A DNA stretch of 63,725 nucleotides from an uncultured Clostridia bacterium. Lineage in GTDB: Bacteria; Bacillota; Clostridia; TANB77; CAG-508. Of this stretch, positions 1 through 7,096 are shown piece after piece. Each line of letters starts with the position of its first letter. The stretch's first letter is position 1. The stretch lies in assembly GCA_934129785.1 (NCBI GenBank), contig CAKOWW010000009.1, positions 1 to 63,725 on the forward strand, given 5' to 3'. The position numbers and the translations under genes are program-made. Below the pieces are notes generated by a model. The model was not told the DNA's origin. It saw only the letters and a list, made by a program, of their open reading frames with translations, and searched no databases.

Positions 1-40
1 AAAGGAGGATTTTTTTCACTCATAGCTAGAAGCTTTTAGA

Positions 41-64
41 ACCCCATGTATAACATGGGGTTTT
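41..64 (+). terminator. Hairpin terminator at the left edge
   Basis: A perfect 8-bp stem (ACCCCATG and CATGGGGT, 5-nt loop) is followed by TTTT. It reads as a plus-strand terminator for something left of the window. An SD-like AAAGGAGG at 1-8 precedes it, but no reading frame follows that motif before the hairpin. Confidence 0.5.
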
Positions 65-72
65 CATTAGCC

Positions 73-109
73 AAAAAGACTGTTAAACAAAATATATTGT
101 TTAACAGTC
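73..109 (-). terminator. Rho-independent terminator of the gene at 123-476
   Basis: A perfect 13-bp inverted repeat at 78-90 and 97-109 with a 6-nt AT loop is followed on the minus strand by five T (77-73). It lies 13 bases past the stop codon of the gene at 123-476. Confidence 0.85.
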
Positions 110-122
110 CGAATAGTATCTG

Positions 123-476
123 TTATTTAACAGGTTCCATTTTGTTGAACTCACTTAAGTGTCCAACATCCTGGATAAGATTGATATAGATGAAACCTCT
201 ATATCTATTGGTAACATTGTCAATTATTATTGGCGAATCCACTCCCCTACATTTAACAGTTATGTCAGCAATCTTCATGCCTTTCGGCATTTTAACCTCT
301 TGCAAAGTTTCCGCTCCATAAACAAGAATCAGCTTTTCCTGTCTTGAGAAACCATTGTTTTTCCCAACTTTTACAAGTTCAAATGTAATTTTAGGTTTTT
401 CTCTCTTATCCTTATCCCTTCTATTGGCTTTTTTCAGTGCTTCAACAATATCTAATACATTCTTACTAACAATCAT
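123..476 (-). CDS. Hypothetical protein, 117 aa
   Basis: I do not recognise this family. The frame opens with ATG behind a GAGGAGG box about 12 bases upstream. The first 35 residues are lysine- and arginine-rich (KKANRRDKDKREK near residues 15-27), followed by a mixed alpha/beta-looking segment with short hydrophobic strands (LILVYG, DITVKCRG, FIYINLI). There is no signal peptide or membrane helix, so it is probably cytoplasmic. It is a single-gene unit with its own promoter at 540-568 and a strong terminator at 73-109. The basic N-terminus would suit nucleic-acid binding, but that is only a guess. Confidence 0.7.
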   Translation of the reverse strand: MIVSKNVLDIVEALKKANRRDKDKREKPKITFELVKVGKNNGFSRQEKLILVYGAETLQEVKMPKGMKIADITVKCRGVDSPIIIDNVTNRYRGFIYINLIQDVGHLSEFNKMEPVK

Positions 477-539
477 CTTGTCTTTTTTCCTCCTCTGTCA
501 TCTAGTAAGTAATATAAGCTTTTTAGCTTATACTTTTGT

Positions 540-568
540 ATTATACCATATATTACTTCAAAAAGCAA
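540..568 (-). promoter_or_regulatory. Promoter of the gene at 123-476
   Basis: On the minus strand TTGCTT (568-563) and TATAAT (545-540) are separated by 17 bases. The -35 region overlaps the terminator hairpin of the gene to its right. A small perfect dyad (TAAGCT-TTTT-AGCTTA, 515-530) lies in the leader. Confidence 0.55.
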
Positions 569-592
569 GCTTTATGTAAAGTTTGCTTTTTG
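560..592 (-). terminator. Terminator of the bactofilin-like gene
   Basis: An inverted repeat of about 13 bp (AAAAAGCAAGCTT with AAGTTTGCTTTTT) sits directly past the stop of the gene at 599-1804, with T runs on both strands. Confidence 0.7.
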
Positions 593-598
593 TTTTTA

Positions 599-1804
599 TT
601 ATTTATCCTTTTTATCTTCTTTTTTTACTTTTTTATCTGATTTGTTTGCATCACTAGGTAATATACTTTTTGTTATTATTCCTAGACCTAAAATTGAAAT
701 TATAAATCTAACAATACTTCCAACATAAGGAATTATGCATATTAACCATAACACTGCACTAGAAACAATTAACATACCGAAAATACCAATGTTTTTCTCT
801 ATTTTTAATTTGTTACAAACTATATTGTTTATGGCAATAACAAATACACTAGAACTAATAGATATTAAAACCGCTAATAGCATTAATTCGATAATAGCTA
901 TTTTAGAAGTAATACCAAGAATAGCTAGAATTACAAATGCAACAACTGCTAAAATTGGAACTAATATTCCATAACCAATTAAAGCTGGCACTTTCTTTGT
1001 AAGTAATGTATTTGTTTTGTTTAAGAATTTAGGCGCTAACCATAAGCATAATAACCAAATTATTATAGCTGTTGCAATTTCTGTTCCTAATGATAACATA
1101 TAAGTTTTAACTCCGTTAGATTTTTTTTCATTAATTGGAGTATATTTTGTTTCACCTGCTACTGCACCTTCTGGAATAGAAATTTCTTTACTTGCTCCAT
1201 ATTCAAGATTTCCATTAACTATTCCTGCACTTGAAATAGTTCCTTTTTCTTGACCTTCTTGTGCTGTTGCAAATGTTATATTATTAGATTGAACATAAGC
1301 ATTTCTACCTATTGTTCCTTTTATATCTAGAGAATTTGAAGCAACTCTTATATCTCTATAGATATATCCGTTTATTTGAACATCTTGTGCCATTGCATAT
1401 AAATCATATACAACACCAGAAACATTAACAGTTTTAGCACAAGTAAACAAGTTACTAAAAACATATCCTTGTTCACCTACATTTACAGTTTCTGCAAACG
1501 CAAAAACATCTCCACCTATTTGTGAATTTATTGTAACAGATTTTGCAAAAACATAAAGATTTCCATCTACTATGTAATCAACTGTTACATCATCTCCAGA
1601 AAGGTACACATCTCCCTTTTTCATATTTGTACTTGTATCTTCAACTGCATTCTCTTCTTCATTTTCACTTATTGCGACAGCTTCATCTTGTGTTCCAGAA
1701 GTTTCATCAGTTGATGTCTCGTTTTCTGCTCTTACAACAGGAATTGTAAAAGATACGATCATTACAATCATTAGTGCAATGACTTTTAATTTGTTTTTCA
1801 ACAT
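599..1804 (-). CDS. Bactofilin-like polymer-forming membrane protein
   Basis: Start chosen at the ATG at 1804, which has AGGAGGG 7 bases upstream; an in-frame codon 20 residues earlier has no RBS. The product is 401 aa. Residues 1-26 form a signal peptide or signal anchor (LKVIALMIVMIVSFTIPVVRA). An acidic Ser/Thr linker follows, then about 150 residues of short repeats of the type GxVxxxAxxVxIxGxIxxD, typical of bactofilin/polymer-forming beta-helices. The C-terminal half has about four hydrophobic helices and ends in a lysine-rich tail. The combination suggests an extracytoplasmic beta-helix anchored by a membrane domain; its function is unknown. It is monocistronic, with a good promoter between it and rpe. 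Confidence 0.8.
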   Translation of the reverse strand: MLKNKLKVIALMIVMIVSFTIPVVRAENETSTDETSGTQDEAVAISENEEENAVEDTSTNMKKGDVYLSGDDVTVDYIVDGNLYVFAKSVTINSQIGGDVFAFAETVNVGEQGYVFSNLFTCAKTVNVSGVVYDLYAMAQDVQINGYIYRDIRVASNSLDIKGTIGRNAYVQSNNITFATAQEGQEKGTISSAGIVNGNLEYGASKEISIPEGAVAGETKYTPINEKKSNGVKTYMLSLGTEIATAIIIWLLCLWLAPKFLNKTNTLLTKKVPALIGYGILVPILAVVAFVILAILGITSKIAIIELMLLAVLISISSSVFVIAINNIVCNKLKIEKNIGIFGMLIVSSAVLWLICIIPYVGSIVRFIISILGLGIITKSILPSDANKSDKKVKKEDKKDK

Positions 1805-1835
1805 TGAAATCCCTCCTAAAATATTTATATGTAAA

Positions 1836-1864
1836 AATATATATCTTAAATTAATATTTGTCAA
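1836..1864 (-). promoter_or_regulatory. Promoter of the bactofilin-like gene
   Basis: Minus-strand TTGACA (1864-1859), 17-base spacer, TATATT (1841-1836). The -35 box begins directly after the stop codon of rpe, so the gene can be transcribed independently of the rsgA-rpe operon. Confidence 0.7.
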
Positions 1865-1865
1865 T

Positions 1866-2525
1866 CTATTTTTTTAATTCGTCTATTATTGTTTTAAAGT
1901 TATTTGCCATTAAAATTGCACTTCCAGAAACCAAAATATTAGCACCTGCTTCTTTTACTTCTGGTGCAGTTTTTAAATTAATTCCACCATCTACTTCTAT
2001 ATCTATTTCTATATTTTTTTCTGTTATATATTTTTTTAGTTTTCTAACCTTTTCAACAGTGCTGGCTATTAATTTTTGTCCACCTTTGCCTGGCTCTACT
2101 GTCATAATTAAACACATATGAACATATGGCAAAAATTCATATATATCTTCTATTTTAGTATCTGGCTTTATTGCAATTCCAACTTTGCAATTATTGTTTT
2201 TTATGTATTTAATCATTTTATGTACTTCTTCTTTGTTTTTACATACCTCGTAGTGAAATGTAATTATATTTGGTTCTACTGCTAGAAAGTCATCTACTGC
2301 TGTTCTTACATCATTTACCATTAAATGTATATCTTGTGGTAAGTTTGATATTCTTTTAATATATTCTGAATATCCAAGCATTTTAGCATATGTGTTTTTT
2401 TCTACAAAATTTCCATCCATTACATCTATATGGAAATAGTCCGTTTTTGATGCCTCCAATTCAAAAAAAGTTGCTGATTCTTCTCCTTTTTTTACTGAAA
2501 GTATTGATGTTGAAACTTCTACCAT
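1866..2525 (-). CDS. rpe: Ribulose-phosphate 3-epimerase
   Basis: A 219-aa TIM-barrel enzyme interconverting ribulose-5-phosphate and xylulose-5-phosphate in the pentose phosphate pathway. Visible motifs: FHIDVMDGNF (metal-binding His and catalytic Asp), DIHLMV, ITFHYE, the loop MTVEPGKGGQK and the phosphate-binding VDGGI near residue 178. The length is normal for the family. It overlaps the 3' end of rsgA by 7 bases and is translationally coupled to it. The order pknB-rsgA-rpe is the usual Firmicutes arrangement. Confidence 0.96.
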   Translation of the reverse strand: MVEVSTSILSVKKGEESATFFELEASKTDYFHIDVMDGNFVEKNTYAKMLGYSEYIKRISNLPQDIHLMVNDVRTAVDDFLAVEPNIITFHYEVCKNKEEVHKMIKYIKNNNCKVGIAIKPDTKIEDIYEFLPYVHMCLIMTVEPGKGGQKLIASTVEKVRKLKKYITEKNIEIDIEVDGGINLKTAPEVKEAGANILVSGSAILMANNFKTIIDELKK

Positions 2526-3403
2526 TTTTTTCTCTCCTTTATTTGTTTTAATTCTTCATAGATTTTGCAAAATCTATCATATCTATCTTGTGAAATTTTG
2601 CCTTCCTGTATTGCTGTTTTTATCCCACATTTTTCTTCTTTTATATGTGTACAACCAACAAATTCACAATTTTTTATGTGCTCTCTAAATTCTTTGTAAT
2701 ATTTTTCTAGTTCATTGTATTCTATTTCTGAAATATCAAATGTGGAAAATCCTGGTGTATCTGCAATATATGTATTTTGTTCTATCTCATATAATTTTAT
2801 TGAAGTTGTTGTGTTTTTTCCGCGTTTATTTCTTTTGCTTATTTCTCCTTCTTTAGTAATTTCTCTATCAAATATTCCATTTATAAGTGTGGATTTCCCT
2901 ACTCCAGAATTGCCAGAAAAAGCGTTTATATTGTTTTTTAATATTTGTATTAATGCATCTATTCCTTTTTTCTCTTTTGCTGTTGTTTCTATTACTGGAT
3001 AACCTATTTTCTCATATATTGCTTTTATTTTTTTAAATTCTTCTTTTTGATCTAAATCTATTTTGTTTAGTACTATTACTGATTTTATTCCTAAAAATTC
3101 AGCAAATGCTAATTGTTTATCAAGCATTAGTAAGTCTGGTTTTGGATGTTTGCTTGATAGTACAAATACTATTTGGGTTATATTTGCTAGTTTCGGTCTT
3201 TTTATATATACTTCTCTTGGTATTATTTTTTCTATTACTGCAATGTGTTTTTCTTTGTCTGTTATATCTATTTCTACATTATCTCCTACTACTGGTGTTT
3301 GATTTTCATTCTTGAATTTTCCTCTTGCTGTTGCTTCATATATTTCTCTGTTTACTTCTACTTTGTATAGATTTGATATGTTTTCTATTATTTTTCCTAT
3401 CAT
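2519..3403 (-). CDS. rsgA: Ribosome small-subunit-dependent GTPase A
   Basis: A 294-aa circularly permuted GTPase that checks late 30S subunit maturation. After an OB-fold N-terminus (to about residue 65) the G motifs come in permuted order: G4 LNKID, then the P-loop GNSGVGKST, the basic switch segment RNKRGKNTTT and G3 DTPG. A C-terminal zinc knuckle follows with Cys and His in the pattern C-x4-C-x-H-x5-C. It overlaps the upstream DUF2442 gene by 4 bases and rpe downstream by 7, so the three are co-translated. It contains CGCGGA out of frame, a useful control for the CGGA frameshift sites elsewhere in the window. Confidence 0.96.
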   Translation of the reverse strand: MIGKIIENISNLYKVEVNREIYEATARGKFKNENQTPVVGDNVEIDITDKEKHIAVIEKIIPREVYIKRPKLANITQIVFVLSSKHPKPDLLMLDKQLAFAEFLGIKSVIVLNKIDLDQKEEFKKIKAIYEKIGYPVIETTAKEKKGIDALIQILKNNINAFSGNSGVGKSTLINGIFDREITKEGEISKRNKRGKNTTTSIKLYEIEQNTYIADTPGFSTFDISEIEYNELEKYYKEFREHIKNCEFVGCTHIKEEKCGIKTAIQEGKISQDRYDRFCKIYEELKQIKERKKW

Positions 3404-3642
3404 TCTTCCTCCAAGTTACTATTGTTATATAGTTCATCAGGGCAAATATCTGCACCGTTTTCCCATTCGATTGATAATCCTGCTATTTTCACTTTTTCGA
3501 ATTCTGATTTATCTTTTAATTCTTGAAAAAGTGGATTTTTTAAATATGGCTCTACATCAAATATTCTTTTTTCGTTATTATCAAATATTATTTCTAATTT
3601 GTAATTTTCTAAAGCTTTTACATCTATAGCTTTTGGGCTCAT
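3400..3642 (-). CDS. DUF2442-family protein
   Basis: An 80-aa protein from the ATG at 3642; the frame is open to GTG 3651, but a GGAG box lies 8 bases before 3642. The pattern of an opening ID-V strand, LEIIFDNNEKRIFDVEPYL, FQELKD and a closing IEWENGADICPDELY is characteristic of DUF2442, often encoded next to DUF4160 genes and sometimes discussed with toxin-antitoxin-like pairs. Here it is joined to rsgA by a 4-base overlap, so it is carried on the housekeeping operon. The partner DUF4160 gene appears reduced to a remnant immediately upstream. No biochemical role is established. Confidence 0.8.
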   Translation of the reverse strand: MSPKAIDVKALENYKLEIIFDNNEKRIFDVEPYLKNPLFQELKDKSEFEKVKIAGLSIEWENGADICPDELYNNSNLEEE

Positions 3643-3647
3643 AAGCA

Positions 3648-3731
3648 TCACTCCAAACCTTTTATTTTTATAATTTCTCCATCATTATTTAAAGCATACC
3701 ATGCTACATTTAATTGTGATATTACCGGCAT
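3648..3731 (-). pseudogene. Possible internally deleted DUF4160 remnant, 27 aa
   Basis: A short frame starts MPVIS and ends in a segment resembling the C-terminal NWEL...NNEEIFKIKGL end of DUF4160 proteins (here VAWYALNNDGEIIKIKGLE). The middle of the domain, including the usual HPPHFH-type region, is absent. It has an apparent GGGAGG box, but the operon promoter at 3744-3772 would start the message at about 3737, cutting off that box. It is therefore either leaderless or untranslated. The DUF4160 identity is inferred from its position beside DUF2442 and the weak end similarity. Confidence 0.45.
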
Positions 3732-3743
3732 ATTACCTCCCTT

Positions 3744-3772
3744 ATTATAGCATTAATATTTATTTTTTTCAA
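3744..3772 (-). promoter_or_regulatory. Promoter of the DUF2442-rsgA-rpe operon
   Basis: Minus-strand TTGAAA (3772-3767), 17-base spacer, TATAAT (3749-3744), with an extended -10 (TGC before TATAAT). The expected start is near 3737. Confidence 0.75.
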
Positions 3773-3883
3773 TTACCTAATTTTGGAATTATTAGAATAA
3801 AATCTTGATTATAATTTTTCTGAATAAAAACCTATAAAGCTATAGATGTGTTTATATTTTATAATGTTCTCATTATAAAGTCA

Positions 3884-3925
3884 AGAAAAACTTAAATCTG
3901 ATGTAATTCAAATTTAAGTTTTTCT
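3884..3925 (-). terminator. Terminator of stp-pknB
   Basis: A perfect 14-bp inverted repeat (3884-3897 and 3912-3925) with A/T tails on both sides. It stands 11 bases past the pknB stop. It would also work on the plus strand. Confidence 0.8.
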
Positions 3926-3936
3926 CTCATTATGAT

Positions 3937-5907
3937 CTAATTAAATGAAACTGAATCTTGTGAACCAAATGTTATTGTTTTACTTGAAGAATATATTGGA
4001 TCTGTAGATGTTGGGTCTGTTATTACAACCTTTACAACTGTACTTTCTCCCTCTTTACCTGATAAAGTTACAGAATAGTTTGAATTGTTTTTATCTATGC
4101 CTGTTCTTGTTTCATCATTAACTTTTATATTAACTTTTGTGCTTGCTGTATCTGATTCATCTGAATTTGTTGTATAACCACCTGTTATTCCTTTTACATT
4201 AATATTTACACTTAATGTTTTTGTTTCAGCAACTTTATTTACTGTTAATGTTATTGTTGTTCCTTCATCTACCACTTTATTTGCATCTATACTTTGTTTT
4301 GCAACTTTTCCATTGTCTGATGTACTACTAGAATATGTTACATTTACTTTTAGTCCTAAATCAGTTAATGTTTTTTTAGCTGTTTCTTCATCTTGACCTA
4401 TAACACTTACTACTGTTACTTGTTTTATTCCTGTTCCTTTACTTACATGAATTTTTACTGTATCACCTGCAAAAGCTTCTGTATTTGCATCTGTTTCTTG
4501 GCTAATTACATAGCCTTCTTCTACTTTTTTGCTTGTTTCTTCTACTACTTCTACTTTTAAGTTAGCATCTTCTAAAGCTTTTTCTGCTTCATCTTGTTTC
4601 ATTCCAACTACTTTTGGAACTGTAGTTTTTTCTTGTCCTTTGCTTATTACTACTTTTACTGTACTTCCTTGTTTTAATTTATTATATCCTTCTACATATG
4701 ATGGATTTTGTGATATTACAAATCCTTCTGGAACATCTTTGTTATATTCTTCTTTTTCAATTTCAAATTTTAGTTTTGCATTTTCTATTTCTTTTTGTGC
4801 TTCATCTTTTGATGCCCCTACTACATTTGGCATTTCAACTTCTGGAGGATTTGTTATATTTAATGCAAGCATTGTTCCACCTAAGCTTAACATGAATAAT
4901 ATTATTAGTCCTATAACTATGCTTAACTTTTTATGATTTTTTATAAATCCTTTTAATCCACCTTGTTTTTTGTTGTTTTGAGCTCTTGCTTCTCTTTTAG
5001 CATTTTCATAGTCGTTTGTGTTAATTACTTGTGTTCTTGCTGTTGGGTCATATTCTGAGTCATCTACAAAGTCTCCATCAGGGTCTTTTAATGATCTTCT
5101 TAAGTCTGCTAACATTTCTGTTGCTGATTGATATCTAAGTGTTGTATCTTTTTGAAGTGCTCTCATTATTATTTTATTTACTGCCATTGGTATATTAGGG
5201 TTTACTTCTATTGGTTCTTCTGGTTCTTCTTGCATATGTTTTAGTGCCACAGAAACTGGTGTGTCTGCATCAAATGGTACTTTTCCTGTTACCATTTCAT
5301 ACATTACCACTCCTAATGAATATAAGTCGGATTTTGCATCTGTAAAGCCTCCTCTTGCATGCTCTGGTGAAAAGTAATGTACTGATCCAATTGTTGTTCC
5401 AAATGCAGTTATTGTTGAATTTGAAACAGCTTTTGCTATTCCAAAGTCTGTTACTTTTGCTATTCCATCTTCTGTTATTATTATATTGTGTGGTTTAATA
5501 TCTCTGTGAATTATGTTGTTTTTATGTGCCATTTCTAGTGCTGAAGCTATTTGTATTGCTACATTTATTGACCATTTCCAAGGTAATGGTCCTCTTTCTT
5601 TTATTATTATTTCTTTTAATGTTTTTCCTTGTATTAGTTCCATTACTATGTAATATAAATTTTCATCTACACCAACATCAAATATTGATACAATATTTGG
5701 GTGTGTTAGTCTTGCGGCTGATTGTGCTTCAACTTCAAATCTTTTTATAAATTCTTCGTCTGTTGTAAATTCATCTCTTAATATTTTTACTGCAACATAT
5801 CTTTTTAGCACTTTGTCTGTTGCTTTATATACAGTAGCCATTCCGCCATTTCCAATTTTTTCGATTATTTCATATCGATTTCCTAATAGCTTACCTTCTA
5901 AATTCAT
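3937..5907 (-). CDS. pknB: PASTA-domain Ser/Thr protein kinase
   Basis: A 656-aa membrane kinase of the PknB/PrkC type, which senses muropeptides or lipid II and phosphorylates division and translation factors. The kinase domain covers about residues 10-270: glycine loop IGNGGMATVY, Lys in VAVKIL, HRDIKPHNII, DFGIAK, then the activation loop with Thr/Ser and SPEHARG. One membrane helix lies near 330-350 (IVIGLIILFMLSLGGTML). Three PASTA repeats follow (starting near PPEVEMPNVVG, KTTVPKVVG and VTVVSVIG), then about 90 Thr/Ser-rich residues. It is encoded 36 bases after its phosphatase, as is standard. A terminator follows. Confidence 0.96.
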   Translation of the reverse strand: MNLEGKLLGNRYEIIEKIGNGGMATVYKATDKVLKRYVAVKILRDEFTTDEEFIKRFEVEAQSAARLTHPNIVSIFDVGVDENLYYIVMELIQGKTLKEIIIKERGPLPWKWSINVAIQIASALEMAHKNNIIHRDIKPHNIIITEDGIAKVTDFGIAKAVSNSTITAFGTTIGSVHYFSPEHARGGFTDAKSDLYSLGVVMYEMVTGKVPFDADTPVSVALKHMQEEPEEPIEVNPNIPMAVNKIIMRALQKDTTLRYQSATEMLADLRRSLKDPDGDFVDDSEYDPTARTQVINTNDYENAKREARAQNNKKQGGLKGFIKNHKKLSIVIGLIILFMLSLGGTMLALNITNPPEVEMPNVVGASKDEAQKEIENAKLKFEIEKEEYNKDVPEGFVISQNPSYVEGYNKLKQGSTVKVVISKGQEKTTVPKVVGMKQDEAEKALEDANLKVEVVEETSKKVEEGYVISQETDANTEAFAGDTVKIHVSKGTGIKQVTVVSVIGQDEETAKKTLTDLGLKVNVTYSSSTSDNGKVAKQSIDANKVVDEGTTITLTVNKVAETKTLSVNINVKGITGGYTTNSDESDTASTKVNIKVNDETRTGIDKNNSNYSVTLSGKEGESTVVKVVITDPTSTDPIYSSSKTITFGSQDSVSFN

Positions 5908-5943
5908 ACTTATCTCTCCTTAATTTGTTTTTGATGTAGACTG

Positions 5944-6678
5944 TTATATGTTTTTTATTACTATTACTGTTATATTGTCATATCCACCATTTTCATTTGC
6001 TATTCTAACTAGCTCTTTTGGTGCTTGTTCTATATCTTTTTTTGCTTCTCTGAATATTTCTTCTTGTGATACTAAATTTGTTAGTCCATCTGAATTTATT
6101 ATTAATATATCATCTTTTAAGAAGCCTTTTACCATTACATCTGGCTCTACAAAAGCATTACATCCTAATGCTTTCATTAGCATGTTTTTTTGTGGATGGT
6201 GTTGCGCTTCTTCTTTTGTTATTGTTCCATCTTTTACTAATTTTTGTACATAGCTATGGTCTTGTGTTAATTTTCTTGTAAATTCTTTTCTTATTCTATA
6301 TACTCTACTATCTCCAACATGTCCTATGTATACTTTATTATTATATATTAAGCAAACTTCTAATGTAGTACCCATTCCTTCTAATTCTTTGCTTTCTTTT
6401 GATTTTTCATATACTATCATGTTTGCATATTCTATACTACTTCCTACTAATTGTATTATGCTATCTCTATCTTTTTCTATTTCTTTAAAGTTATTTTCTA
6501 TATAATTTTTGGCTGATTGTATGGCTAAACTACTTGCTATTTCTCCGCCTTTGTATCCACCCATTCCATCTGCCAACATGTATAGTTGTACTTGTGATAA
6601 TGAATCTGATATATAATATGAGTCTTGGTTTTTTTCTCTTACTTTACCAATGTCTGATTTTGCATATGCTTTTATCAT
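5944..6678 (-). CDS. stp: PP2C-family Ser/Thr phosphatase
   Basis: A 244-aa PPM phosphatase that opposes PknB. The metal-binding aspartates lie in the expected motifs: REKNQDS near residue 18, LADGMGGYKGGE near 35, IGHVGDSR near 116, NSDGLTN near 194, and YDNITVIVI at the C-terminus. The length is normal for the stand-alone Stp/PrpC type. It lies directly before pknB. In most Firmicutes it follows rlmN; here the helicase cassette stands in that place, suggesting an insertion upstream of stp. No clear promoter is visible in the 43 bases before it. Confidence 0.95.
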   Translation of the reverse strand: MIKAYAKSDIGKVREKNQDSYYISDSLSQVQLYMLADGMGGYKGGEIASSLAIQSAKNYIENNFKEIEKDRDSIIQLVGSSIEYANMIVYEKSKESKELEGMGTTLEVCLIYNNKVYIGHVGDSRVYRIRKEFTRKLTQDHSYVQKLVKDGTITKEEAQHHPQKNMLMKALGCNAFVEPDVMVKGFLKDDILIINSDGLTNLVSQEEIFREAKKDIEQAPKELVRIANENGGYDNITVIVIKNI

Positions 6679-6721
6679 TGGTTCACCCCATTTCCTTTAT
6701 TTTGTTCTCTTTTTACACTGT

Positions 6722-7096
6722 TTATTTTATATCACATCTTTTTGTTTTTTGCAATTGTTTTAGCATTTGTCTAATATGATTTTTTATTTTTTCAGTATCA
6801 GCTTTTAATTTCTCAGTTTCTTTTTCATATAATTCTACTATTTTTTCAACATCTTCATCTGGTATATCATCTTCATCAATTTCACCATTATCATATTGTT
6901 GTTTTAATTTGCATAATCTCAACTTTTCTTTGTCTTTTTTTATTTGAATGCTTTCAATAAAACTATCCCTTGTATCATTACTTATATTTTCGTTTTTGCT
7001 TTGTAATATCTTTTTTCTTGAAAAGAGTTTTTTAAAAAACTCAGCAATTTTTATAAATATATTGTTTTTATAAATTATTAATTTGTTGTTTTTCAT
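6722..7096 (-). CDS. Small charged coiled-coil protein after the helicase
   Basis: A 124-aa protein of unknown family. The ATG at 7096 is preferred over the GTG one codon earlier because AAGGTG sits 6 bases upstream. The N-terminal 30 residues are basic and partly hydrophobic (NNIFIKIAEFFKKLFSRKK), like an amphipathic membrane-associating helix. An acidic turn (NGEIDEDDIPDEDVEK) and a lysine/glutamate-rich helix of about 45 residues follow. Its start lies inside the last 29 bases of the helicase gene, so the two are translationally coupled and probably act together. I have no name for it. Confidence 0.7.
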   Translation of the reverse strand: MKNNKLIIYKNNIFIKIAEFFKKLFSRKKILQSKNENISNDTRDSFIESIQIKKDKEKLRLCKLKQQYDNGEIDEDDIPDEDVEKIVELYEKETEKLKADTEKIKNHIRQMLKQLQKTKRCDIK

